From: Huiozyma naganishii CBS 8797
Taxonomy: Eukaryota > Ascomycota > Saccharomycetes > Saccharomycetales > Saccharomycetaceae
Length of the DNA stretch: 64,000 nucleotides
Direction: 5' to 3'
Assembly (NCBI RefSeq): GCF_000348985.1
Contig: NC_035926.1
Span: 620,001 to 684,000 of the forward strand
Position 1 is the first letter of the stretch. The number at the start of each line of letters is the position of its first letter. Under the pieces are notes generated by a model that had not been told where the DNA came from, ran no database searches, and saw only the letters and a program-made list of their open reading frames with translations. Positions 21,437-30,385 of this stretch are shown piece after piece. The translations under genes and the position numbers were made by a program.

Positions 21437-24400
21437 CTATTGAGGGATGTGGAAATCGTCTGCATCCGAAAATATGGTGTCCTCCTCCTCTTGACTTTTC
21501 TTTAGAGCGTACTTCGAAATGACCCTTCTGAGATCATCGAAAACGACAGGTTTCTCTAGAACGTCGTCAAAGACGTTAAAGCTGAGGGCCTCTTGATAGT
21601 AATTGGTGACCACAATAAAAGGTGTATTGGAGTTAATTCCATTTGTCTTTCTTAAAAGTTTGCAGATATCCAGAGCACCCAATTTACTCAAGCGGTACGC
21701 AGATATAATGATATCGAATTTGACGGACCCTGTTGCCCTAGACACCAACTCGTCTGCAGCACCTACACTAACAACCGAACAACCCAAAGTTTCCAAATCT
21801 TTCACAGCACGGTATAGGTGTATGGGAATGGGCTCACACAATAAAATATCCATATGATAGCCTATGTTGGCATTGTCACTCATCCCAGAACTCTTTCGTT
21901 GACTTCTCCTCCTATATCGTAAAGAGTTCACTCTCGAAATTGCCTGGAGTCTGTCGCTGTTTTCGCTGTTTGTTTCGCTTGAGCTGCGTCGTTTATCGGC
22001 GACCGGTGCAGGTTTTAAAATCAGACCTGATCGTGCCACACTAGACTGAACAGCGTGCGAAGGGGACAACGGAGACTTGAACTTATTCACTATAGGCGAT
22101 TCTGAATCACTATAATAGAAGGATGGATTAACCCCTATAGGGGTGCTTGCATTGGTTATTGATGCCGTTAGCGGGTTCGCGGTCACGATACTGTCCAACA
22201 TGCTGGCGTTGCTACCCTTCCTGGAGGTGATTGATCTTTCCAAGCTCATGGATCGATCTGGAGAAAAAGACCGAACACTAGACGTGTCTGATTTGGCAAT
22301 GCTTCTCGTGATCGAGTTGATGGCTGGTGATCCGTTTAAGGATATTCTTCCTGGACGAGCCTTGCTCAACGAGTTTTCTGAAGAGGATCCTGCTTGCGAG
22401 CTGGACGACGATCTGCGATGTTGTCCCGCTTCGTTCATGTGTTTGCTCTTCAGCCTGTTGATCGCATCTTTGTTCGCCTTATCCAGTGCCGAGAGATTTC
22501 TGAAGTAAAACGATCCAAACTCTGTCTGTGAGTCGCTTAACTTACTTCCTCTCCTCTCTCTCATGTGAGGAGGAATGGCCAAGGATATACTTTTTGCAGA
22601 GCTTCTGCTGCCGGCTGCATCATGAGGAACTGATTCTAGAACTGATGCAATACTCAATTTGTTCAGAGCTTTATTCGAAAGGCCTGCAATATCTGCACTT
22701 GTGGTTAATGCTAAACCAGATGACTTGTTTTGGCCGGAGTTATCACCACCGGGTGAACCCAATAGCGGGACATATCCTGGCGACGTCTGAATCTCCGGTA
22801 CATCCAGGTTGCTGTCCACCCTGCTACGATTCATTTTAACTGAGGAATTACCGACATCCTCGTCATTATCATCGCCTCCAAAATCCTCCAAGACCGCGCC
22901 CCTGGGATCGAAATAGTCAGTATCTTCCATATTTTCAATGCTCGGGACAAAGGAAGCCTCGGAGTCATAGACATTATCCCAGTCAACCCCGTTGAAGTAT
23001 GGATGTTTCATAATTTCGATAGCGCCATTAGATCCGAGCCGTTTCTTGGGATCCAGTTCCAATAATTTTATTATTAAATCTTTGGCCTCTGGTGTTATGA
23101 CTTCTCTTTCCTCTTCCAGGGAGCTAAATTCAGGCCATTGTACATCGCATGATAATATTTTCTGAAATACCCTTTCGGGTGTGCTGGCATGGAACGGTGG
23201 GTATCCTAAAAGGAGTTCAAAAAATATGCAACCAACAGACCACCAATCACAGCTTGGATCTTCCCCAGTGCCTTCAATAGTTTCAGGCGCCAAATAATCT
23301 GGCGTTCCAAAGAATTTCTTGTTTTGCTTAGTATCATTAGGGTGAAACAATGCTAAGTCAGATGGTGGTGCCGTACTGCTTTCCAAGGAATGGTATTCTA
23401 TACCTGTTGTGGGTGCCACCTGGACTGGAGTTGATACATCATTGGTCAATGGTAGAGTAGGTGTTACAGCTGTAGTTGCTGTGGCCGCTGAAGAAGATGA
23501 ACCTCCCCCTTTCCCCCCGCCTCCTCCTGTAGTGGAGCTAAATGACCCATTAGCTGATGATGTAGATGTCCTCATACCTGTCATAGGTGGTGGCGGGGTA
23601 CTCGATCTTGAGACATCTATCATAGAGAATGATAATTCGGATTCAGTTCTCTTCAATGCCTGTACTTCGCTATTGAATTTCCCCACAAAGTCCAGAGGTT
23701 TTGAGGTTTCAGACGAATCTGATGGATTTCTTGATTTTGCTGCCCTTCTTATCCTGAAACTTTGATTAGAGTTTGGCGTGGATGAACTTGGACTATTATC
23801 CTGTGTAAGTGTCAGACTGTTTTTCTTCCTTGGCAACATCTTGTGCCTTTTGATCAACCCTGCTCTCGACAGACCAAAATCCGTCAGTTTCACGTGTCCT
23901 GACGAATCTATCAACAAGTTGTCTGGCTTTAGATCATGATGTATGATCCCGTCCCTATGCATATCGTCAACACCAATAATAATCTCCGTGATGTACTGTT
24001 TAACCCATTTATCGGGTAAATACCCCATCATTTTTAGCAGTGCGGCTAAGTCTCCGCCCGCTAAGTATTCCATCACTAAAAACAAGTTATTTTTATTTTG
24101 GAAAGTGGCGTAAAGTCTTGCGACGTACGGTTTATCGCTTTGAACCATCATGATTGCCCTCTCAGATTTTACGTTTGTGACTTGATTTTTGGCAATCATA
24201 TCGGACTTCCTTAACACTTTGATCGCAAAATATTCTCCTGTCAATTTCCTCTTCGCTAAGTAAACGCTACCGTATGCTCCCTTGCTGATCGGTTTTAAAA
24301 TATCGTAGTCCTTGATAGTAGGTGCTGGAGTCTTAAACTGATTCGTTGCCAGCAGCAATGGGGAAAGTGGTTGGTTTGGCGAGCTGACACCTGCTGGAAA

Positions 24401-26020
24401 TTGCTCTGGTGTTAAATACTCTCTAGAATTCACAAAGGGGGAGTTGAGAGGAGATTTGTCCGTGATGGAAGGGTTAGCACTGCTTGTTCTCTGCATTAAC
24501 AGTGGCGACCCACGTCGCGGAGTTAAAGAGATCGTGGTTCTTGCCTTCGGTAACAAACTGGTTGCCACTGTGCTTACTGTGGGCAGTGGTTTGTATTTGT
24601 CGCCTGAAAGTAAAGTTGTGTGCTGTGCAGATTTCGTTCCCTTTGGGTATGCGACTTCTGTCCCCGGAGTTATTGAACCGGAGGGGCATTCCTCTCTAGG
24701 TTGCGGGGCTGTGATATCTGTAGGTGTGTATGTACCACTAGAACTTGTTGGGTCCTTTGTGCTCATGTTACTAAGTCTGCTTCCATTGGAGTCGTTATCG
24801 CTCCTATGTGGCATGACGTCGTTTTGCAAGTAGGAGTTGGCGAAAAGTGGTTTGGCTGATGGTTGTGGCGATTCGAGCTTTGGGATTTGCATTCTGTTGA
24901 ATTCTAGCTGCTCCCTTATCATAGACATGACCTCGTTGTTGATCTCGTTCCTAATCTTTAGCGAGTACGTCATTGCATTGTCCAACCGGACCACTGCCTC
25001 CACCTTTTCCCTGGCCAACTGTATTGTATCTGTAACAAGCAGAGTTAGCCCACCCCCGTTATCAGGGTCATGGTCTTGAGAGTCCAATTGTAGTGGGTTT
25101 TCCCACAGTTGGATTTCCCTGATGTGAGTCTTCGTGTTTGGAGAGAACTCAAAGAAGCATTGCGATGCATTGTCTTGCTCTTCTGATCTGCCTTGGTCGT
25201 TGAACATATCTAGCAGGGATTCTGTCTTATTGTTGTGAAATTTCTGATACTTGGAGAACAATTCACTGGTGTTGATGTTTATAGCAAATTGGCACAGATT
25301 CTTCAGCGAGTCCAAGATGTTGTCCAAGTACGAATCTGATTTGGTCACAAGGGGCAAGTTTTTGTACTCTGTTGGCTGTTGCGATATGAGGTTCATTTGA
25401 TCTATCAGGTTATCGTGCAGCAACTGTATCACTGATTCGACTCTATGTTCCATCACACACGTTTGGGAGTGTGTTTCGAGCCACCAATCTGGGACAAAGC
25501 ATTCACACACCCTGCACAGTTCAAGCCGCGGACAAGGCAGTTCCGCCTCATCTGTGATACCTTGGGCCTCCAGTTGTTTCAGATACTCGTGAAAGATGGT
25601 GGCCCCAAACCCTAACTTCTGCAACAAAGTCTCTGGTAGCCCGACAATATCGTGCGGCATTTCGTTGTACGGTTTGAGTATCCACATCGAGTGCGTCTCC
25701 TGCTTTTCGTCCCCCGAGATCATGATCCCGCATGCCTCCAGTACTTCCCCACTTGCCAGTGTGAAAGTGACCGTGTAGCTGATGTTATCGTTCTGCAACA
25801 TCATCTCCATAGCCCTGTTGAAAACCATCTTATCTTCCTCTGTGCCGTCTATCACTGAGGAAATGGACCCCGTGGGCACCGGCAACTGCACAATATCCTC
25901 CCATTGCTTCGATATATATTTGATCCTCCCCTCAAGGTCCAGTTCCATAATCATGGACGGGTTCTGTTCCGTAGCGAGCCTCAAGTAGTCCTCGTACTCG
26001 CGGTCATCATCTCCTGACAT
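21437..26020 (-). CDS. RIM15: Greatwall-family protein kinase Rim15
   Basis: Nutrient-regulated AGC-type kinase that drives quiescence entry, acting downstream of TORC1, PKA and Pho85 and phosphorylating endosulfines Igo1/2 to inhibit PP2A. 1527 residues from ATG 26020 (the frame opens at a GTG upstream). An N-terminal PAS-like region (about 15-115) is followed by a Cys/His zinc-binding patch near residue 180 (CRVCECFVPDWW). The kinase domain starts near 575; the catalytic loop reads HHDLKPDN at 694-701, with His instead of the usual Arg; DFG is at 714-716. About 190 residues of Ser-rich insert separate it from GTPDYLAPE near 906, the split-kinase layout of Greatwall. The C-terminal receiver-like domain (about 1400-1515) has Ala1441 where the phospho-acceptor Asp is expected. 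Confidence 0.96.
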   Translation of the reverse strand: MSGDDDREYEDYLRLATEQNPSMIMELDLEGRIKYISKQWEDIVQLPVPTGSISSVIDGTEEDKMVFNRAMEMMLQNDNISYTVTFTLASGEVLEACGIMISGDEKQETHSMWILKPYNEMPHDIVGLPETLLQKLGFGATIFHEYLKQLEAQGITDEAELPCPRLELCRVCECFVPDWWLETHSQTCVMEHRVESVIQLLHDNLIDQMNLISQQPTEYKNLPLVTKSDSYLDNILDSLKNLCQFAININTSELFSKYQKFHNNKTESLLDMFNDQGRSEEQDNASQCFFEFSPNTKTHIREIQLWENPLQLDSQDHDPDNGGGLTLLVTDTIQLAREKVEAVVRLDNAMTYSLKIRNEINNEVMSMIREQLEFNRMQIPKLESPQPSAKPLFANSYLQNDVMPHRSDNDSNGSRLSNMSTKDPTSSSGTYTPTDITAPQPREECPSGSITPGTEVAYPKGTKSAQHTTLLSGDKYKPLPTVSTVATSLLPKARTTISLTPRRGSPLLMQRTSSANPSITDKSPLNSPFVNSREYLTPEQFPAGVSSPNQPLSPLLLATNQFKTPAPTIKDYDILKPISKGAYGSVYLAKRKLTGEYFAIKVLRKSDMIAKNQVTNVKSERAIMMVQSDKPYVARLYATFQNKNNLFLVMEYLAGGDLAALLKMMGYLPDKWVKQYITEIIIGVDDMHRDGIIHHDLKPDNLLIDSSGHVKLTDFGLSRAGLIKRHKMLPRKKNSLTLTQDNSPSSSTPNSNQSFRIRRAAKSRNPSDSSETSKPLDFVGKFNSEVQALKRTESELSFSMIDVSRSSTPPPPMTGMRTSTSSANGSFSSTTGGGGGKGGGSSSSAATATTAVTPTLPLTNDVSTPVQVAPTTGIEYHSLESSTAPPSDLALFHPNDTKQNKKFFGTPDYLAPETIEGTGEDPSCDWWSVGCIFFELLLGYPPFHASTPERVFQKILSCDVQWPEFSSLEEEREVITPEAKDLIIKLLELDPKKRLGSNGAIEIMKHPYFNGVDWDNVYDSEASFVPSIENMEDTDYFDPRGAVLEDFGGDDNDEDVGNSSVKMNRSRVDSNLDVPEIQTSPGYVPLLGSPGGDNSGQNKSSGLALTTSADIAGLSNKALNKLSIASVLESVPHDAAGSRSSAKSISLAIPPHMRERRGSKLSDSQTEFGSFYFRNLSALDKANKDAINRLKSKHMNEAGQHRRSSSSSQAGSSSENSLSKARPGRISLNGSPAINSITRSIAKSDTSSVRSFSPDRSMSLERSITSRKGSNASMLDSIVTANPLTASITNASTPIGVNPSFYYSDSESPIVNKFKSPLSPSHAVQSSVARSGLILKPAPVADKRRSSSETNSENSDRLQAISRVNSLRYRRRSQRKSSGMSDNANIGYHMDILLCEPIPIHLYRAVKDLETLGCSVVSVGAADELVSRATGSVKFDIIISAYRLSKLGALDICKLLRKTNGINSNTPFIVVTNYYQEALSFNVFDDVLEKPVVFDDLRRVISKYALKKSQEEEDTIFSDADDFHIPQ

Positions 26021-26476
26021 GGTGAGTATGATATCCACTTGCTTGCTCCGTTGAATCTTGGACTCTTCCCTTCCAATAAAAAATGTTTCACTCCCGGCAC
26101 GGAGCTAGACAAGGGTAACAGAGTAGTTACTGCTCCAACAGGTTGGATGTAGACTTCACAGGAACAAAGTTGTCTGATTCTTCCTTTAAATTGACATCTA
26201 CAAAGTTAACTGGTTGCGATAATAATCATAATTTTCCACGAAACGACTTTAAAGAAGGATAAGGGAAGAGTTGGTGGGAGGTTGAAGAAGGAGATTGAGC
26301 AGGGGATTGAGGAGTGTTCGATCCTTGGAAGATGAGCGTCTCCTATTGAGTAGACGGTTTTGTTTTTAGAGGGACCGTAATAGAAAGAGAGAGGGAGATG
26401 GAGGGGTGGAATACTGTAAAATGCGGATATATAGATGTACTTGTGTGGTAGTGCAAGTAGTGAGCTGTAATGCGAC
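26021..26476. promoter_or_regulatory. RIM15 promoter and MPC1 3' flank
   Basis: 456 bp between two minus-strand genes, purine-rich on the plus strand (about 26255-26410). No gene, tRNA or clear transcription-factor cluster was recognised. Confidence 0.35.
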
Positions 26477-26848
26477 TCACTTATTGCTTGTATTCTCTGC
26501 AGCTTCAATTTTCGGTTTGTCTGTCAAATAGTTGTACTGCAAGAATCTGAAACCTTGTCCGAGCTGTGCCGTTTCGTTGATGATATGGCACCCTAGAAGG
26601 AGGTAGTTTTTCGGGGTGACTGCCATTGCATATTTCATAAACACACCGGAGTAAACGACGAGCGCCAAAGTCATGGGCCCAGAGATGAGACTCGGATCCT
26701 TTTTCAAATCGTAGATCGCAGCGATCGGTATCCCGAAGTTGGACACTGGTCCCCAGAAGTGAGTAGTGAAAACGTACTTCAGCGTCTCTTTGTTGATATA
26801 CTTGCTGATTATGGCGCGCGAAGCAGCCTTGTTCACGTTGTTGGACAT
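26477..26848 (-). CDS. MPC1: mitochondrial pyruvate carrier subunit 1
   Basis: Inner-membrane subunit that pairs with Mpc2 or Mpc3 to import pyruvate into mitochondria. 123 residues from ATG 26848 (MSNNVNKAASRAIISKY), close to the 130 of S. cerevisiae; the frame is open further upstream but homology begins at this ATG. The body has the family block THFWGPVSNFGIPIAAIYD, then hydrophobic helices around residues 55-75 and 80-100, and the C-terminal NETAQLGQGFRFLQY block. In S. cerevisiae MPC1 is on chromosome VII (YGL080W), so with the yapsin gene it forms an insertion between RIM15 and HAC1. Confidence 0.95.
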   Translation of the reverse strand: MSNNVNKAASRAIISKYINKETLKYVFTTHFWGPVSNFGIPIAAIYDLKKDPSLISGPMTLALVVYSGVFMKYAMAVTPKNYLLLGCHIINETAQLGQGFRFLQYNYLTDKPKIEAAENTSNK

Positions 26849-27281
26849 ATTTGGAGTGGGTGGTAGGGGAGTACGAGAAAGGGTTGGTAACCTGTTTAGT
26901 GCACTGTAGAAGAAGTTGTCCCCACAATAAAGGAATTTAAACTGGGACAAATGCACTGCACCTGATGAAAGGGGGTATTCCTGTAGCTAACGCTCTTCAA
27001 AGCAGACGTCTCCGCGGAGATGCGACTTTAATATGAATTTGTTGTTTTCACGTTTTTCAGTTTGTTTTTTAGAAGAGTTCATAAAGGTGCTTAAGTGAGC
27101 TTACTGTCCGCGGATATATGTGAATCGCCAGCTGTCACTGCGACCGTTCCCACTACCCAGTCGTACTTGCAAGATGCCAAGACTTTGCAAGTTTTGGTAA
27201 GAGAACGTATACTCAAACACACACGAGCACACGTACATAACTATACAGAAATAAAAAAGCGTTCATTCGCCTTGCTGTTCT
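26849..27281. promoter_or_regulatory. MPC1 promoter and yapsin 3' flank
   Basis: 433 bp between minus-strand genes, including an A/T-rich stretch around 27030-27075. Small open frames have no recognisable product. No structured RNA was recognised. Confidence 0.35.
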
Positions 27282-28904
27282 TCATAGCAGGAAGGACATG
27301 ATGAGGGCAAGAATGGCAGTTACCAAGGAGGGCATACCTGCAGAGGCAACACCGATATTCTTCCTCACGTTCCCAGACAGAGTTGTGCTTGACGAGCTGT
27401 TTCTGGGCTTTGTGGCACCCATACCGTTGTATGAACCATTTATTGGGCCCGTGGAAATGTTACCGCTCATAGAAATGACAGTACCGCCGGTCCAAGGTCT
27501 GTCGTAGAAAGGTGCCCTGACTGCACCTGGGACGGTACTCTTGATGACCTCGATATCCTCCGCCGCGTCCCCCGTACTGGCCTGGCCGATTGAGATCTCG
27601 TAGGATTCCAGGTCGTACACTACGTATGCACTCGATAGGAAAGTGTCACCCAAGATATACCCACCTTCCCCCTCTCCCTGACCTTTAACCATCAGTACAC
27701 ACTGGTTCTTGTGGCGTTTTGCGACCAAGTCACTTAGTGGCACGTCGATAAGGAATCCACCCAGGTCGAAAGAGAGAAATGTGGCGTCCTCCTCCGAGGG
27801 GCATTTCAAAGTGTATCCGTTGATCTTCTCACTAAACGTGGCGTTCAGTGCGCTTGCCAGCATACTGACCAAGGTGTCTGGTAGGTACGAAGTTGTACTC
27901 CCTGAGTCCAAAAGGACGGGGAAATTTGTAGTCGTGATTGTGTTCAAGAACCCATCCTTCTTGAAACCCAGCCCGTACATGGTCACGTAGAACTCAATTG
28001 GGTGTTGGACCCCTTGGTCCTTGTAAGTGTTGACCATGGGCACTGTGAACAGGCCATTTTCGTACTTCGAGTGGTCTACAGCACCGAACAGCACGGACCC
28101 TTCTGTGGCGTCTGAATCGTTCAGGAACAGAGAGTAAGCGATTTTCTCAATGACACCTTTGTTCTTCAATTGCACGGGGAAGTTATCGTACTCGTAACTT
28201 GAGTTTGTCTCCGCGGCAAGACGCCCCGCGTTGGAAGATTCAAGCACGGGCATCCCTATCCCCAACACTGGACTTGTCGAGTTAGTCAAGTTGACCACGG
28301 CAAGGGACACATCCGAGACATCGACGTCGCCGATTCGGACGACATCGGTCCCCCAGAACCCAGAAGCGAAAGTGTTATCCGCATACCCCGTCAAGAAATC
28401 CGTGTTGTTACTCTTGAAGGACGAGGACTCACTGTTGTTGAAAGTCCCCAGCAGAGCACAATCGAACTGGTCCAAGTGCCCCCCCGTGGCCTTCGCCGCT
28501 TTACTGGACCTTGTGGGACCCTCGGCGTTCTGAGCGGTCAACACAGTAGCATTGGCAGCCTCCTTCTCCTCCAGGGCGAATTTCGCACTACCGGGCTGTT
28601 TAAAACCAATACAGTATGGGTTGTCAGGGGAAGTCAGCCACAGATCCGAGGACCCAGTGTCAATGAGCACGGAGACATTCTGCGGCGGAGTCCCCACATA
28701 CAACTCTACCGAGTAGTACAGCTGCTGGTTCTCTACATCCACAGACAAGTAATCGTCGGCCCTCCTCGCAAGGGAGTCCCCCCCGCTCGAGAAACTCCGG
28801 CTCTTATGGAACCCCATCTGGACATACTTATTGGGGGACGCCTGGCTACTTGCGAGCACGGCACCGCCCAAGAACGAACCCGCAACCAGCTGTTCAAGCA
28901 ACAT
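27282..28904 (-). CDS. GPI-anchored aspartyl protease of the yapsin family
   Basis: Cell-surface pepsin-fold protease of the Yps1/Mkc7/Yps3 type, cleaving after basic residues and contributing to wall remodelling and shedding. 540 residues from ATG 28904. A signal peptide covers roughly the first 20 residues; a dibasic LARRAD site near residue 48 fits propeptide removal. The two catalytic aspartates are Asp82 in DTGSS and Asp333 in DSGST. Between them an Ala/Lys-rich loop (about residues 105-142) corresponds to the processed insertion loop of yapsins. The C-terminus has a Ser-rich stem, a candidate omega site and a hydrophobic tail ending SFLL, fitting GPI attachment. I cannot decide which S. 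cerevisiae paralog is closest. A TATA element (TATATAAG on the gene strand, 28980-28987) lies 76 bp upstream. Confidence 0.92.
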   Translation of the reverse strand: MLLEQLVAGSFLGGAVLASSQASPNKYVQMGFHKSRSFSSGGDSLARRADDYLSVDVENQQLYYSVELYVGTPPQNVSVLIDTGSSDLWLTSPDNPYCIGFKQPGSAKFALEEKEAANATVLTAQNAEGPTRSSKAAKATGGHLDQFDCALLGTFNNSESSSFKSNNTDFLTGYADNTFASGFWGTDVVRIGDVDVSDVSLAVVNLTNSTSPVLGIGMPVLESSNAGRLAAETNSSYEYDNFPVQLKNKGVIEKIAYSLFLNDSDATEGSVLFGAVDHSKYENGLFTVPMVNTYKDQGVQHPIEFYVTMYGLGFKKDGFLNTITTTNFPVLLDSGSTTSYLPDTLVSMLASALNATFSEKINGYTLKCPSEEDATFLSFDLGGFLIDVPLSDLVAKRHKNQCVLMVKGQGEGEGGYILGDTFLSSAYVVYDLESYEISIGQASTGDAAEDIEVIKSTVPGAVRAPFYDRPWTGGTVISMSGNISTGPINGSYNGMGATKPRNSSSSTTLSGNVRKNIGVASAGMPSLVTAILALIMSFLL

Positions 28905-29455
28905 TGTACGTATAGTCTACTGAGAGGTAAGGCAAAGACCGCTACAACCGCAAGACACAGACCAAGCAGCCTCGCCGGTCTTATATATTCGCTATTTACC
29001 TCAGCCAGATCTGATCTCGGGAGCAAACCTCAATCACCGCAGAAGCTCTCGCGACGGATGGATCGGCGATCCACCTGCTCTCGATGAGAGATAGGAGTTC
29101 GAGGTGCTGGGCACGCAGCCCAACCGTGTGCCCAGGGTCAGTCACCACCACAGCGTGCCAAGACTCTCCTATTAGCGGCAGCCTAGACCCCCCCCCCCCC
29201 CACAGAGAGAGGGCCCAATAGGGGCAGCGGCCCGCGGGAGCGCTGCGCGAGTCCCGCCCACACACCGCGGGCCGCGGGCGGGGCGCAGCGCGGATCCCGG
29301 GCGGTGCTGCCGTGCGGAGTGACCGGCGCGCTGCTTCCCGCGCCGCTCTTTCTGTATATAAGAGGGTGGGTGGGGTGCGTTTCCTGTTGGGGTTGCGTTG
29401 CCTCTTTCGCGCTCTCTCTTCTGGCTTGGAGTCGGGTGACGACGACGACGACGAT
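28905..29455. promoter_or_regulatory. divergent yapsin/HAC1 promoter with GC-rich island
   Basis: 551 bp. A C14 homopolymer (29188-29201) opens a block of very high G+C (about 29188-29345) full of CCGCGG, GCGCGC and GGGCGG-like strings, unlike surrounding intergenic DNA. A TATA box TATATAAG at 29355-29362 follows, about 95 bp before the HAC1 ATG. The yapsin TATA is at the other end. A 48-codon in-frame extension of HAC1 upstream to 29312 would begin with a non-ATG codon before the TATA box and is not believed. Confidence 0.6.
29434..29455 (+). promoter_or_regulatory. HAC1 leader segment complementary to the HAC1 intron
   Basis: The last 20 or so bases before the HAC1 AUG read GGGTGACG followed by repeated GAC. 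GGGUGACG (29434-29441) can pair with CGUCGCCC in the intron (30308-30315), and GACGACG (29444-29450) with CGUCGUC (30300-30306), giving about 15 base pairs around a 2x1 internal loop. In S. cerevisiae, leader-intron pairing of this kind blocks translation of unspliced HAC1 mRNA. The pairing is seen in the sequence; the function is inferred. Confidence 0.6.
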
Positions 29456-30385
29456 ATGACCAGCGACAACCACGACAACAACACACCAGTTCAAGTGAAG
29501 GGGGAGCCTCAGGAGCAGCTGTCCGTGCAGCTGCTCTTGGGGGACGCGGGCGAGTTCAAGTGCTCGCTGCCCCCACGGAAGAGGGCGCGGACCTCGGAGG
29601 AGAAGGAACAGCGCCGCGTGGAGAGGATTATGAGGAACAGGAGGGCCGCAAGGCAGTCCAGGGAGAGGAAGCGGAGGCACATGGAGTTTCTAGAGCGGAA
29701 GTGTGCGCTCCTAGAGTGTATCCTGCAAAGCGTGGACGCGGAGAAGTTGTTGCCACGGGGAAAAAAGCATTTGTGGACGGATTTGAAACAGTTACAAGAA
29801 AATACAGAGGGCGGAGAACTTCTCGAGAGGGATCTTGGCGATGATGATATCATCCCATCGCCACCTGGAAGTACTACCTCCCCAGACAAGAAAATGAAAA
29901 TCAAATCTGAAAATAGTGTCTCCCCACTGGATATATTCTCCTCCGCTGGTGCTTCCTCGGCGGCCTCCTCGGCGTGCTCGAACACCAGCCCCTTTGCTGA
30001 CGACTTGTCGTTACAATTGGGCAGTTTTGAACCGATCACTCCACCGGAATTTGAAATCAATTTCGATTTCGAACAGGGGAAAAACGCCTCCAGTACAAGT
30101 ACAAATACAGCGCCCACATTTATAAAACAGGAAAATGAGGATAATATGTTGAAATTCAGGAACCATATGTTGATAAATCCATTAGATCTGATTAGTTCAC
30201 CCACAGTAGGCTTTGAGATGCGTAATCCAGAAGTGATTACCACCTAAAACAACCCGCACTCTTTGTGTTGTTGTCAGCTGGTCATTTTAAAAGTCGTCCC
30301 GTCGTCCCGTCGCCCAATAATATTGCCAGAAGCGCAATCAAACAATATCATGTCTACTGAACTAATGGATCTTTTGGATTTATAA
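29456..30385 (+). CDS. HAC1: unfolded-protein-response bZIP factor Hac1, with Ire1-type intron
   Basis: Basic leucine-zipper activator of the unfolded protein response, made when Ire1 and tRNA ligase splice its mRNA. ATG 29456. Exon 1 is 29456-30230 and exon 2 is 30330-30385, giving 276 residues. The bZIP basic region PPRKRARTSEEKEQRR...RNRRAARQSRERKRR is at about residues 41-80, very close to S. cerevisiae. Unspliced translation ends EVITT-stop at 30247, matching the S. cerevisiae intron-coded AVIT start. Splicing replaces this with 18 residues beginning EAQS and ending MDLLDL, matching the S. cerevisiae spliced tail that begins EAQS. The middle is Ser/Thr-rich and acidic. AGX1 lies downstream as in S. 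cerevisiae. Confidence 0.95.
30231..30329 (+). other. non-spliceosomal HAC1 intron (Ire1/Trl1 type), 99 nt
   Basis: The 5' site is a perfect hairpin: GTAATC (30222-30227), loop CAGAAGT (30228-30234), GATTAC (30235-30240), with cleavage after G30230. The 3' site is a second perfect hairpin: ATTGC (30322-30326), loop CAGAAGC (30327-30333), GCAAT (30334-30338), with cleavage after G30329. Both loops have the conserved C1, G3 and G6 of the Ire1 consensus CNG|NNGN. There is no GTATGT or TACTAAC. The intron carries GTCGTCCC twice plus GTCGCCC (30293-30315), complementary to the leader. It is far shorter than the 252-nt S. cerevisiae intron. Confidence 0.92.

Noticed and set aside
28476..29087. 203-codon plus-strand frame opposite the yapsin gene
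   Set aside because: It does not start with ATG-supported homology and is antisense to an intact protease.
29312..29455. In-frame upstream extension of HAC1
   Set aside because: It begins with a non-ATG codon and lies largely upstream of the TATA box; it overlaps the leader that pairs with the intron.
29509..30243. 244-codon minus-strand frame opposite HAC1
   Set aside because: Antisense to a well-identified bZIP gene; no homology and an implausible Cys/Ser-rich composition.
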